Shown: one piece after another, positions 15,618 to 23,779 of the stretch
How the letters are laid out: every line of letters begins with the position of its first letter
Position numbering within the stretch: the stretch's first letter is position 1
Assembly: GCA_025965895.1 (NCBI GenBank)
Contig: JAOPWC010000149.1
Coordinates: forward strand, 1-64,000
Source: Mycobacterium sp.
GTDB lineage: Bacteria > Actinomycetota > Actinomycetes > Mycobacteriales > Mycobacteriaceae
Direction: 5' to 3'
DNA length: 64,000 bases
The notes under the pieces: generated by a model
Told to the model about the DNA's origin: nothing
Database searches by the model: none
Seen by the model: the letters and a program-made list of their open reading frames with translations, nothing else
Position numbers and translations under genes: made by a program

Positions 15618-16645
15618 CGCGCGACCATGTCCCGATAGAGGGCCAGATGTTCGCCGACCATTCGGCCGGTGGAGAACCGCCTCGTCGCCGCGGCGCGGCA
15701 GGCGTTGCGGTTCAACTCGTCGACATGGCGAATCGCCCCGATCAGCTCGTCCTGGCCGGCGCACAGGAAGCCCGTCACACCATCGTCGACGATCTCTGGT
15801 GCAGAACCGTTCGGGCAGGCGATCACCGGTGTGCCGCACGCCAACGCCTCGATCATGACGAGGCCGAACGGTTCGGGCCATTGGATCGGGTTCAGCAGTG
15901 CCGACGCGGCCGCCAGCAGGCGCACCTTCTGATCGTGGTTCGCCTCTCCGAAGAAGAACACGTCGTCGCCGAGAAACGGCTCGATGTGCGTGGTGAAGTA
16001 TGCCTTTTCGTCTTCTTCCCGCGCCTTCGCGGCGATCACAAGGGGTCGACCGGCCGCTCTGGCCGCCGTTACCGCCTCACGGACGCCTTTGTTCGCGCTC
16101 ATCCGACCGAGGAACAGCAGGTAGTTTCCGTCACCGCTGCCGATCGGAAAGTCGTCAGGGTCGAGGCCGTGGTGGATGACACGATCGACCGCAATCTCGG
16201 GGGCCCGGGAGGCTTGGTCATGCGATATCGCGACGACGGGCAAACGCTTGCCGTAGCGCCGGTAGATCGGCCGCAACTCACCATTGAACGGTCCATGGCA
16301 GGTCGTGACCACGCGGTCGTAGCCGCTCGCCAACGCCCACGCCGGACCGAGCAGCGTGTGGTCATGGATCACGTCGCAGCCGGTGAGCGCCTCATAGCCT
16401 GCCATCACGTGTGGCAGTTCGACTTCGCCCTGTCCTACCCGGTCCCACTCGGCACTGGCCAAGGCATAGACGAGCGGAACGGGAGCCGTGCTGTCGCCGG
16501 TGGCATACAGCACGACCTCATGGCCCGCCGCAGTCAGGCCGCCGGCGAGTTGGCACACCACAGATTCCGTGCCCCCGTATGTGCGCGGGGGTACTGCGGC
16601 CCACGGGGGAGCCAGCAGGCCTATCTTGAGCGGTGCTGTCGTCAT
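15614..16645 (-). CDS. GT4-family glycosyltransferase
   Basis: A 343-residue GT-B glycosyltransferase: N-terminal KIGLLAPPWAAVPPRTYGGT with the glycine-rich acceptor loop, HDHTLLG, then LFLGRMSANKGVREAV and the nucleotide-sugar EX7E-type region EPFGLVMIEALACGTPVIA. It probably transfers a hexose from a nucleotide sugar in the cytoplasm. Its stop overlaps the start of the debranching-type enzyme by four bases, so the pair likely builds and trims the same alpha-linked saccharide. No membrane segments are seen. Confidence 0.85.
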   Translation of the reverse strand: MTTAPLKIGLLAPPWAAVPPRTYGGTESVVCQLAGGLTAAGHEVVLYATGDSTAPVPLVYALASAEWDRVGQGEVELPHVMAGYEALTGCDVIHDHTLLGPAWALASGYDRVVTTCHGPFNGELRPIYRRYGKRLPVVAISHDQASRAPEIAVDRVIHHGLDPDDFPIGSGDGNYLLFLGRMSANKGVREAVTAARAAGRPLVIAAKAREEDEKAYFTTHIEPFLGDDVFFFGEANHDQKVRLLAAASALLNPIQWPEPFGLVMIEALACGTPVIACPNGSAPEIVDDGVTGFLCAGQDELIGAIRHVDELNRNACRAAATRRFSTGRMVGEHLALYRDMVAR

Positions 16646-16778
16646 AGATCAGATGTTCGGAAACCAGCGACTTCATCACACCGGCCCGGTGGAACAGAAA
16701 TGACTGGTGACGGTGGTCCTGTGGGAACAACATGTGCCAACACGTTGCATCCGTTGCCTTTTCAAGCCCCTCCGGTCA

Positions 16779-18431
16779 CTATGCCGGGTCAAGGAAGCGC
16801 CACGCCCGCGCCGCGGCCTGCATGTTGAACCGGGTGTCGACGTCGCGGAGATCGTGCCCGGTCAGCTCCGCGATGCGGGCCAGCCGGTAGCGCAGGGTAC
16901 TGCGATGAATGTGTAGGACCGCAGCTGACTCGTCGTAGCTGCCGCCACATTCAAGGTAATCACTGAGCGTGGTCACCAACTTCGAGTTCTTGTTGCGGTC
17001 GTAGTCGAGCAGAACGCCGAGCCACTCCTGGACGAAATCGTCAACCGCGCCGCCCTGGTGAGCCGCATCCACCAACCGGTAGAACCCGAGCTCATCGTAG
17101 GCCGACGCCCCCTCGGGCACCGGTGAATGCAGCCGAATATTAAGGGAGCGTTGCGCTTTGGCAAAGGACCCGGGAAAGTCCGTCGGAGTGTCGCAGCGCG
17201 AGCCGATGCCGATGACGCTGGTCGAACTTCCGAGGTTCCGGCTGACCGCAGAGTGCAGAGCGCGTGGGTCCGGCCGGCCGTCCGCGACCAGGACCACGAG
17301 ACCCGCGTGACGACCCTGGAGGTAATTGAGGTGCAGAGCGGTCGCGGCCCGGCCGGCCGCCGCAGCCAAGGCGTTGTCGGCGCGGCCGTCGGTTTGCATC
17401 ACCACGACGTGGTGCGGTCCCCGCAGGTCGTGGCCCAAAGCAGCGGCCCGGGCGTACGCGCCGTCCTCGTCGGTGCCGGCGATCAGGTCGTCCACAAGCT
17501 CGCGGCGCACGCTGAGTTCCATCTCGGTGAGATGGCGCTGATGGGCAAGCTCCATCCCCAACACGCTGCTCGCGTACTGCAACGCGAACACCTGGTCGTC
17601 CGTGGCGGCCGGAGCGATGAGGGCCAGAACGGCGAGAATCTCCGTGCGCGGCTTGACCAAGATCGCAACACGGTCTTTCAACCTCAGCGCGTTACTGCGC
17701 GCGCCCAGCACATGCAACAACTGCTCTCGACCGTCCGGGTCCGGCTTTGGGTAGCGGTGAGGACGCCCCGGACCCGACCAGCAGCGCAGATTACCGAAGC
17801 GGTCCTCCATCGCCACCGGCAGAGATGTCAATCTATGGAGAGCATCCGCGATGCCTTGTTCCGCCGCGCCCGCCGCCACGGCCGCCCCGAGAACTTCATG
17901 GACGTTCGACTGCGCTCTGAGGCTGTCGACCGCAGTGGCCAACCTGGTGTTCGCATCGGTGAGTTGCGTCGCGCGCGCCATGTCGCGGCCGTGCATCTCC
18001 GCGCACGCCAAGGCGGCAGCCGCGTGCTGAACCAACAAAGTCAGCAGCAACATCTCGCTGCGCTCAAGGGGCGCGTCGGCGCTGACGATCAGACAGCCAT
18101 CCACCTCGCGTTGATGACGAAGGGCGAACGCGCGCGCCCAGCGCCGACCCGGCACCTGCAATTCGCCGTCGCATCCGGCCTCACGTACCAGCCTTTCCAG
18201 GTCAGGATGGTCGCGCTGGGTGGGCGGACAACGCACCAGCTGCCCGTCCACGTGGCGATAGCTTGCTTCGAGCCGGCACGGTGCCACGGCACCGACGGTG
18301 GCGGCCACGGTCTCAAAAATCGACGTGGCGTCGAGGCGGTCAAAAGCGATCCTCGACAACGTGGCGAGGCCCCGCGAGGCGTCTTCTGCCTCTAGCGAGT
18401 CTATTGTGCGGCTCGAGGTTTCCGCGTTCAT
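16779..18431 (-). CDS. PucR/CdaR-type transcriptional regulator with GAF-like sensor
   Basis: A 550-residue regulator. Residues ~25-160 resemble a GAF-like sensor, the centre contains the GGDEF-related CdaR region (VVVMQTDGRADNALAA, then SFAKAQRSLNIRL), and the C-terminus is the PucR helix-turn-helix (YLECGGSYDESAAVLHIHRS, TLRYRLARIAELTGHDL). Such proteins sense small metabolites or redox cues. It lies between the GT/debranching pair and the divergent stress-chaperone operon, so it could control either; the 455-base region upstream of it is shared with the Hsp20 gene. Confidence 0.8.
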   Translation of the reverse strand: MNAETSSRTIDSLEAEDASRGLATLSRIAFDRLDATSIFETVAATVGAVAPCRLEASYRHVDGQLVRCPPTQRDHPDLERLVREAGCDGELQVPGRRWARAFALRHQREVDGCLIVSADAPLERSEMLLLTLLVQHAAAALACAEMHGRDMARATQLTDANTRLATAVDSLRAQSNVHEVLGAAVAAGAAEQGIADALHRLTSLPVAMEDRFGNLRCWSGPGRPHRYPKPDPDGREQLLHVLGARSNALRLKDRVAILVKPRTEILAVLALIAPAATDDQVFALQYASSVLGMELAHQRHLTEMELSVRRELVDDLIAGTDEDGAYARAAALGHDLRGPHHVVVMQTDGRADNALAAAAGRAATALHLNYLQGRHAGLVVLVADGRPDPRALHSAVSRNLGSSTSVIGIGSRCDTPTDFPGSFAKAQRSLNIRLHSPVPEGASAYDELGFYRLVDAAHQGGAVDDFVQEWLGVLLDYDRNKNSKLVTTLSDYLECGGSYDESAAVLHIHRSTLRYRLARIAELTGHDLRDVDTRFNMQAAARAWRFLDPA

Positions 18432-18886
18432 CCTGGATCACGCGATGTGGCGACCACGGCACCTCCTCAGAGCCTGATCTGAGCGACGAAATGAGCTCGC
18501 TGACCAGCGAGGTCCGACCGACCTCGGCTAATTCCGCGCATGCTCCGGCTTCCGGGGGCCCCGCTACATTCAGTCATACCCGAATGACACCATCCGAACC
18601 AGGTCGTCACGTGGCCGGATGCATCGGTTTCCGGCAGCACGGTGAAACGGTTTGTGCCGCCAAGCATCATCGTCCTGTGATCGCGCGCACTGAGGCTCAG
18701 TCGCCGTCGTGCTGGCAGGACCAATCCCTCCATCGTTTTTCGGCCCGTCGGGCGCACGCGAGCGTCGCGTCGCATTGCCAGACTTGCTTTTCGGGAGCTC
18801 TTTGAAGGCGCGTGCGCTAGTGACTCCCGCCGAGCCGGAGCTTCCGTGACAGCACGACCCGAAACCTTCGCAACCTAGGAGAAGTC
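18432..18886. promoter_or_regulatory. Divergent promoter region of PucR regulator and stress operon
   Basis: 455 bases with no convincing gene. On the minus strand GGGTAT (18576-18581 region) lies downstream of GGTTC with a 14-base gap, which loosely resembles a SigF promoter. No HAIR element (CTTGAGT-N7-ACTCAAG) and no CIRCE element were found by eye, which is notable for a chaperone operon. AGGAGA (18877) is the ribosome binding site of the Hsp20 gene. Confidence 0.4.
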
Positions 18887-19420
18887 ATGGCTTTGATGCG
18901 ATTCGATCCGTTCCGCGATATTGACCGCTGGGCCGACCAGGCAATGGCGGGTGCCCGTAACTTGCGCCCGATGCCGATGGAGGCCCTGCGTCGCGGCGAC
19001 CAATTCATCGTCGCTATCGATGTACCCGGGGTGTCGCCGGACGACGTCGACATCACCGTCGAACGCAACGTCGTCGACATCACTGCTCGGCGGCGACCTC
19101 TGCTGCAGGAGGGCGACCAGGTCATCATCGATGAACGCCCGTACGGCGAGTTCCGTCGTCAACTGTTTCTCGGCGACAACCTGGATATCAACAAGATGAA
19201 CGCCCAGTACGACCGTGGTGTCCTGATGCTCACGATTCCGGTGTCGGAAACGGCCAAGCCGCGCAAGGTGGAGATCGCGACGCCGAACGAGCCCGCCCAA
19301 GCCATTCAAACCCGTTCTGAGTCCACGCAGCAGGGCCAGTCGGAGTCCGGGCAGCAGGGTCAGACCGAGCCGGCGCAGCAGGGCCAGTCCCAGCCCGCGC
19401 AGCAGGGTGTAGGTGCGTAG
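18887..19420 (+). CDS. Hsp20/alpha-crystallin small heat-shock protein
   Basis: A 177-residue small heat-shock protein: alpha-crystallin domain at ~35-125 (VAIDVPGVSPDDVDITVERN, GEFRRQLFLGDNLD, YDRGVLMLTIPVSE), which holds unfolding proteins for DnaK and ClpB. It is preceded by AGGAGA six bases before the ATG. Unusual is the last ~35 residues, a low-complexity tail of repeated QQGQS(E/Q)(S/P) units in place of the short IXI tail; a clear C-terminal IXI motif is missing except IPV at the end of the domain. First gene of the ten-gene stress operon; three bases separate it from the next gene. Confidence 0.93.
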   Translation: MALMRFDPFRDIDRWADQAMAGARNLRPMPMEALRRGDQFIVAIDVPGVSPDDVDITVERNVVDITARRRPLLQEGDQVIIDERPYGEFRRQLFLGDNLDINKMNAQYDRGVLMLTIPVSETAKPRKVEIATPNEPAQAIQTRSESTQQGQSESGQQGQTEPAQQGQSQPAQQGVGA

Positions 19421-19423
19421 GCG

Positions 19424-19933
19424 ATGGCCGAACCCACATCGGTGGCGACTTCGGCGGTCCGGCCCAACCAGCCGGCCCGCCAGGTCATCGCCTCCTTCGA
19501 CAACTACGCCGACGCCGAGCGAGCCGTCGACTACCTCGCCGATCAACACTTCGAGGTACAGCGGGTCGCCATCGTCGGACGGGATCTGACCCTGGTCGAA
19601 CAGGTCACCGGCCGGCTGAACTGGGGCTGGGCCGCATTGCGGGGTGCCGGCGTCGGTGCGCTGACCGGCGCGCTGATCGGCTGGATCTTCGGCCTGTTCA
19701 ACTGGCTCCATCCGTTGATCGCCGGCCTCGTGCTCGCCCTCTACGGGGTGATCTTCGGTGTCATCGTCGGCGCGTTGATGGGGCTGGTGATGTACGCCTT
19801 CCAAGCCGGCCGGCGCGACTTCAGCGCGGTGAGATTCCTGCAGCCCAAGTACTTCGACCTTGTCGCCGACGTGGCCGTGGCAGATCGCGCCATGCAGCTT
19901 CTCCGCGGCAGCCCGATCCAAAGGAACACGTAA
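19424..19933 (+). CDS. YflT/GSP17M-like general-stress membrane protein
   Basis: A 169-residue protein. Residues 20-60 match the general stress protein 17M/YflT pattern (VIASFDNYADAERAVDYLAD, then VQRVAIVGRDL). The centre holds a GAGVGALTGALIGWIFGLF hydrophobic stretch and a second one (LIAGLVLALYGVIFGVIVGA), so it sits in the membrane with glycine-zipper-like helices. The C-terminus is polar. Its TAA stop shares an A with the dnaK ATG (TAATG). The place inside the chaperone operon suggests a role in membrane or stress sensing; function is not known. Confidence 0.75.
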   Translation: MAEPTSVATSAVRPNQPARQVIASFDNYADAERAVDYLADQHFEVQRVAIVGRDLTLVEQVTGRLNWGWAALRGAGVGALTGALIGWIFGLFNWLHPLIAGLVLALYGVIFGVIVGALMGLVMYAFQAGRRDFSAVRFLQPKYFDLVADVAVADRAMQLLRGSPIQRNT

Positions 19934-21852
19934 TGGCAAAAGCAGTAGGCATCGATCTTGGGACCACGAACTCGGTGATTGCCGCCATGCAGGGCGGCGA
20001 GCCCACCGTGATCCCGAATGCGGAGGGGTCCCGCACGACCCCGTCGGTGGTGGCCTTCACCGAGAACGGCGAACGCCTGGTCGGGCAGCTGGCCAAGCGC
20101 CAGGCGATCATGAACCCCAAGGGAACCATCTATTCCGCGAAGCGGTTCATCGGTCGCCGTTACGACGAGGTAGCCGAAGAGGCCAAGGCGGTCACCTTCG
20201 ACATCGTCCCGGGGCCCAATGGCGAGGCGCGCTTCAACGTGCGCGGCAAGTTGTATTCGCCTGAAGAGATCAGTGCCATGGTGCTGCGCAAGCTGGCCGA
20301 CGACGCAGCCAAGAACCTCGGTGAGCGGGTCACCGAAGCCGTGATCACGGTCCCGGCGTACTTCAACGACGCCCAGCGCAACGCCACCAAGGACGCAGGC
20401 CGGATCGCCGGTCTCGAGGTCCTGCGCATAATCAACGAGCCCACCGCCGCGGCACTGGCCTATGGCCTGGAGAAGAAGGGCCACGAGACCGTCCTGGTCT
20501 TCGACCTCGGCGGCGGCACCTTCGACGTCAGCTTGCTCGACGTCGGTGACGGGGTGGTGGAGGTGCGCGCCACTGCCGGCGATTCCCACCTGGGTGGAGA
20601 CGACTTCGACCGCCGGCTCGTCGACTACCTGGCCGACGAATTCCAGCGCGAGAACGGCATCGACCTGCGCAAGGATCCGCAGGCGCTGCAGCGGCTGTTC
20701 GAGGCCGCCGAGCGCGCCAAGGTGGAGTTGTCCTCGGTGACGCAGACCCAGCTCAACCTGCCGTTCATCACGGCCGACGCGAATGGTCCGAAGCACCTCA
20801 CCATGACGGTCACCCGGGCGCAGTTCGAGGAACTGACCCATGACCTGGTGGAGCGCACCATGGGGCCGGTGCAGCAAGCGATGAGCGACGCCAAAGTGAC
20901 GGCGAACGATATCGACGAGGTCATCCTGGTCGGCGGGTCGACCCGTATCCCCGCCGTCCAGGCCCTCGTCCGGCGTCTCACGGGTGGCAAGGACCCCAAC
21001 ATGAGCGTCAACCCCGACGAGGTGGTCGCGCTGGGCGCCGCGATCCAGGCGGGCGTGCTCAAGGGCGAGGTGTCCGATGTCCTGCTGCTCGACGTCACAC
21101 CGCTGTCGCTGGGTGTGGAAACCCGCGGTGGCGTGATGACCAGGGTCATCGACCGCAACACCACGATCCCCGCACGGCGCAGCGAAACGTTCACCACCGC
21201 CGAAGACAACCAGCCGGCCGTCGACGTCGTGGTGCTGCAGGGCGAGCGCGAAATGGCAAGGGACAACCGCGCTCTCGGTCAGTTCAAGCTCGAGAACATC
21301 CGTCCCGCGCCGCGTGGTGAGCCCCAGATCGAGGTCACCTACGACATGGACGCCAACGGAATCCTCAACGTCACCGCACGCGACAAGGACACCGGGGCCG
21401 AGCAGGGCATCACCATCAGCGGACAGTCGAACCTCGATCAGAGCGAGGTCGACCGGATGGTCGCCGAAGCCGACCAGCACCGCCGCGAAGACGAGCAGTT
21501 GCGCCGTGAGGTTGACGCCCGCAACGAACTCGACTCGGCGGCCTATCAGGTCGAGCGGCTGCTCAACCAGCTCGGAGACTCGGCGCCGCAGCACGAGCGG
21601 GCCCGCGCGCAGATGCTCATCGACGAGGCGCGCCAGGCGGTAAAGGAGCAGGCGCCGCTGGATCGGGTGCAGTCGCTGACCTCCGAGCTGCAGCAGGTGC
21701 TGTATGGGCTGCAGGCGGGGTCATCAGGTGGTGGCGGCAACGGGCAACCGGGCGATGGTCAACCGGGGGGCCAACCTGCCGGCCAGGCTGCTCAGCCGTC
21801 GGGGTCCGCCGCCGACGACGACGTGGTCGACGCCGAGTTCGACCGGGGCTGA
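19933..21852 (+). CDS. dnaK: Chaperone DnaK (Hsp70)
   Basis: A 639-residue Hsp70: N-terminal IGIDLGTTNS-type ATPase start (VGIDLGTTNSVIAAMQGG), VFDLGGGTFDVSLL, VGGSTRIPAVQ, a substrate-binding domain (LLLDVTPLSLGVETRGGVMT) and a lid, ending DDDVVDAEFDRG. It has the longer ATPase loop VTFDIVPGPNGEARFNVRGK and a tail unlike that recalled for M. tuberculosis DnaK (Rv0350), so this appears to be a second, operon-bound paralog rather than the housekeeping copy. It works with GrpE and DnaJ encoded directly behind it to refold client proteins delivered by Hsp20 or ClpB. Confidence 0.97.
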   Translation: MAKAVGIDLGTTNSVIAAMQGGEPTVIPNAEGSRTTPSVVAFTENGERLVGQLAKRQAIMNPKGTIYSAKRFIGRRYDEVAEEAKAVTFDIVPGPNGEARFNVRGKLYSPEEISAMVLRKLADDAAKNLGERVTEAVITVPAYFNDAQRNATKDAGRIAGLEVLRIINEPTAAALAYGLEKKGHETVLVFDLGGGTFDVSLLDVGDGVVEVRATAGDSHLGGDDFDRRLVDYLADEFQRENGIDLRKDPQALQRLFEAAERAKVELSSVTQTQLNLPFITADANGPKHLTMTVTRAQFEELTHDLVERTMGPVQQAMSDAKVTANDIDEVILVGGSTRIPAVQALVRRLTGGKDPNMSVNPDEVVALGAAIQAGVLKGEVSDVLLLDVTPLSLGVETRGGVMTRVIDRNTTIPARRSETFTTAEDNQPAVDVVVLQGEREMARDNRALGQFKLENIRPAPRGEPQIEVTYDMDANGILNVTARDKDTGAEQGITISGQSNLDQSEVDRMVAEADQHRREDEQLRREVDARNELDSAAYQVERLLNQLGDSAPQHERARAQMLIDEARQAVKEQAPLDRVQSLTSELQQVLYGLQAGSSGGGGNGQPGDGQPGGQPAGQAAQPSGSAADDDVVDAEFDRG

Positions 21853-21856
21853 CCCG

Positions 21857-22495
21857 ATGGGCACCCCGGCAGAACAGTCGACCGAACAGAACCGCGACGG
21901 CGTTCAGGGAGCGGACCAGGGAACAGCGGCACAGGGCGAATCGGCCCCGGCGCAACCCGGGGCTCGGTCCGAAGGGGCCCCGGCGCAACCCGGGGCTCGA
22001 TCCGAAGGGGCCCCGGCGCAATCCGGGGCCGGGCCGGAACCGGGCACCGACCACCCTGATTCAGACGCAGAGCTGGCACGCCTGGAGGACCGCTGGCGGC
22101 GCGCAGTCGCCGATCTCGACAACCTCCGTAAGCGGTATGCCCGTGAGCTGGATCGTGAACGCACGGTTGAACGCGCGCGGGTGGCCGGCGCCTGGCTGCC
22201 GATCGTCGACGACTTGGAGCGCGCGATCAGCCACGCGGGTGAGCACGCCGGTGCGGTGATCGAGGGTGTGCGCAGCGTCGTCGGCCAGGCCGTGCACGTG
22301 CTCGAACGGCTCGGCTTTCCGCGTGACGCCGAGAGCGGGGTGCCCTTCAACCCCGAACGCCACGAAGTGGTCGGCGTCGTGGAGCAGCCCGACAGCCCGC
22401 CCGGCACGGTCGTCGAGGTTTTGCGTCCGGGCTACGGGACGGGTTCTCGGCAGCTACGGCCGGCGGCCGTAGTCGTAAACCGCCGCGGGGAGTGA
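21857..22495 (+). CDS. grpE: Nucleotide-exchange factor GrpE
   Basis: About 212 residues. The core (ELARLEDRWRRAVADLDNLR, WLPIVDDLERAI, FNPERHEVVGVVE, VLRPGYGTGSRQLRPAAVVV) is GrpE: a long helix dimer plus a beta domain that opens DnaK to release ADP. The ATG at 21857 lies four bases after the dnaK stop; an in-frame start further up would overlap dnaK and is not likely. The N-terminus is a disordered tail with an 11-residue unit (APAQPGARSEG) present about three times, encoded by 33-base DNA repeats. Confidence 0.93.
   Translation: MGTPAEQSTEQNRDGVQGADQGTAAQGESAPAQPGARSEGAPAQPGARSEGAPAQSGAGPEPGTDHPDSDAELARLEDRWRRAVADLDNLRKRYARELDRERTVERARVAGAWLPIVDDLERAISHAGEHAGAVIEGVRSVVGQAVHVLERLGFPRDAESGVPFNPERHEVVGVVEQPDSPPGTVVEVLRPGYGTGSRQLRPAAVVVNRRGE
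21944..22042 (+). repeat. 33-base tandem repeats inside grpE
   Basis: Two nearly identical 33-base units (21944-21976 and 21977-22009, differing at one base) and a third, diverged unit follow one another in frame. They encode APAQPGARSEG repeats. The near identity at DNA level shows recent slippage or duplication, so the length may vary between strains. Confidence 0.85.
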
Positions 22496-22502
22496 TACCT
22501 CT

Positions 22503-23453
22503 GTGGCACGCGACTACTACGAGGTTCTCGGGGTTCCCCGCGACGCGTCCCCCGAGCAGATCCAGCAGGCCTTCCGGACGCTGGCCCGCAGATACCATCC
22601 CGACATCAACAAGGACCCCGGCGCGGAGGACCGGTTCAAGGAGATCAACGAGGCCAACCACGTACTCTCCGATCCGGAAACCCGGCGGCGCTACGACCGA
22701 TTTGGTGAAGACTTCCGACGGATACCCGAGGACTGGGACGAACGGGCCGAGCGCGTAGGCGCGGGAGCCGGCGGCTTCGGGGGCGGGGCCGTCGGTGGTG
22801 GTGGCGGCTCCGGCCGACGGGTGCGGTTCGGCCAGGGCGGCTTCGGCGGTGGCGCCGGCATCAACATCGAAGACCTCTTCGGCGACATCTTCAGTGGCGG
22901 GGGTGGCCGGGGGGGATTCGGGCCGATCCCCGGCGCCGACCAGGAGGCCGAGCTCGATCTGTCGCTCGAGGAGGCCTACCAGGGTGGCAGGCGTCAGATC
23001 ACCCTCGACGGGCGTACCTACACGGTCAACATCCCCCGCGGCGTGACCGATGGGCAGCGGATCCGGCTGGCCGGCGAAGGCGGCCGCGGCAGCGGCGACG
23101 GACCCGCCGGAGACCTCTATCTCGTGGTGCGTATCAGACCGCACCCCCGGTTCCGCCTCGACGGGCGCGACATCTACACCGATCTGCCGGTCTCCCCGTG
23201 GGAAGCCGTGCTCGGCGCAACCGTCGCGATCCGCACCCCGGGAGGCGAGGCCAAGGTCAAGGTGCCGCCTGGCTCGTCGACCGGACGGCGGCTGCGGCTG
23301 CGAGGTGAGGGAATGCCCAATCCCCGGGGCAAACCCGGCGACCTGTATGCCGAGATCAAGATCGTGGTGCCGTCGAAACCGACGGAGCGGGAACGTGAAC
23401 TGTTCGAGCAGCTAGCGCGGGTATCCAACTTCGATCCAAGGAAGGGACGATGA
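22503..23453 (+). CDS. dnaJ: CbpA-type (class II) DnaJ co-chaperone
   Basis: A 316-residue J-protein. The J-domain has HPD at 32-34, which triggers DnaK ATPase. A glycine-rich linker follows (GAGAGGFGGGAVGGGGG...), containing the INIEDLFGDIF segment. There is no CxxCxGxG zinc finger, so it is of the CbpA type; the two C-terminal beta domains carry DLSLEEAYQGGRRQITL and GDLYLVVRIRPHPRF. GTG start eight bases after grpE. The neighbouring CbpM-like gene overlaps its stop by four bases, as CbpA-CbpM pairs do in proteobacteria, which supports the CbpA assignment. Confidence 0.93.
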   Translation: MARDYYEVLGVPRDASPEQIQQAFRTLARRYHPDINKDPGAEDRFKEINEANHVLSDPETRRRYDRFGEDFRRIPEDWDERAERVGAGAGGFGGGAVGGGGGSGRRVRFGQGGFGGGAGINIEDLFGDIFSGGGGRGGFGPIPGADQEAELDLSLEEAYQGGRRQITLDGRTYTVNIPRGVTDGQRIRLAGEGGRGSGDGPAGDLYLVVRIRPHPRFRLDGRDIYTDLPVSPWEAVLGATVAIRTPGGEAKVKVPPGSSTGRRLRLRGEGMPNPRGKPGDLYAEIKIVVPSKPTERERELFEQLARVSNFDPRKGR

Positions 23454-23779
23454 CCGCTTCTGTTCCGCCGGCACACTACGTCCTCGCGCGGCGACCCGAA
23501 CTGAGCCTCGACTCGTTCGCTCAACGCGCCGGTCTGCATCCCGACATGGTGCGCAGGTTCGTTGCGCTCGGGCTGCTGCCCTGCCGGCGGGACGCCCGAG
23601 GTGAGCTGTGGTTCGACCCGCCCACCGTGGCGACCGTGGCGCGCATTCAGCGACTGAGAGTCGGCCTCGGACTCAACTACGCGGCGATCGGGCTGGTGCT
23701 CGATCTTCTCAACCGCATCGAAGAACTCGAATCCGCTTCTCGCCGAAGGAGGACATCGCTGTGGACATCAACAAGCTGA
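23450..23779 (+). CDS. CbpM/MerR-like chaperone modulator
   Basis: A 109-residue protein with a MerR-type winged helix (LDSFAQRAGLHPDMVRRFVA, LGLLPCRRDARGELWFDPP) and a short C-terminal helix (IGLVLDLLNRIEELE), the plan of the CbpM family that binds the J-domain of CbpA and inhibits it. HspR, the usual actinobacterial repressor in this position, is a near relative, so a DNA-binding repressor of this operon is an alternative. It overlaps dnaJ by ATGA and its 3' end overlaps the clpB start. Confidence 0.75.
   Translation: MTASVPPAHYVLARRPELSLDSFAQRAGLHPDMVRRFVALGLLPCRRDARGELWFDPPTVATVARIQRLRVGLGLNYAAIGLVLDLLNRIEELESASRRRRTSLWTSTS

Noticed and set aside
13821..15638. Long plus-strand open frame of about 600 codons opposite the debranching-type enzyme
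   Set aside because: It is the antisense of a well-supported gene; composition is Arg/Gly/Val-rich with no domain, as expected for a high-GC shadow frame.
18570..18600. SigF-like promoter (GGTTC-N14-GGGTAT) on the minus strand upstream of the PucR gene
   Set aside because: The spacing is short and the -35 element has one mismatch; by eye this is not better than chance, so it is only mentioned in the promoter-region entry.
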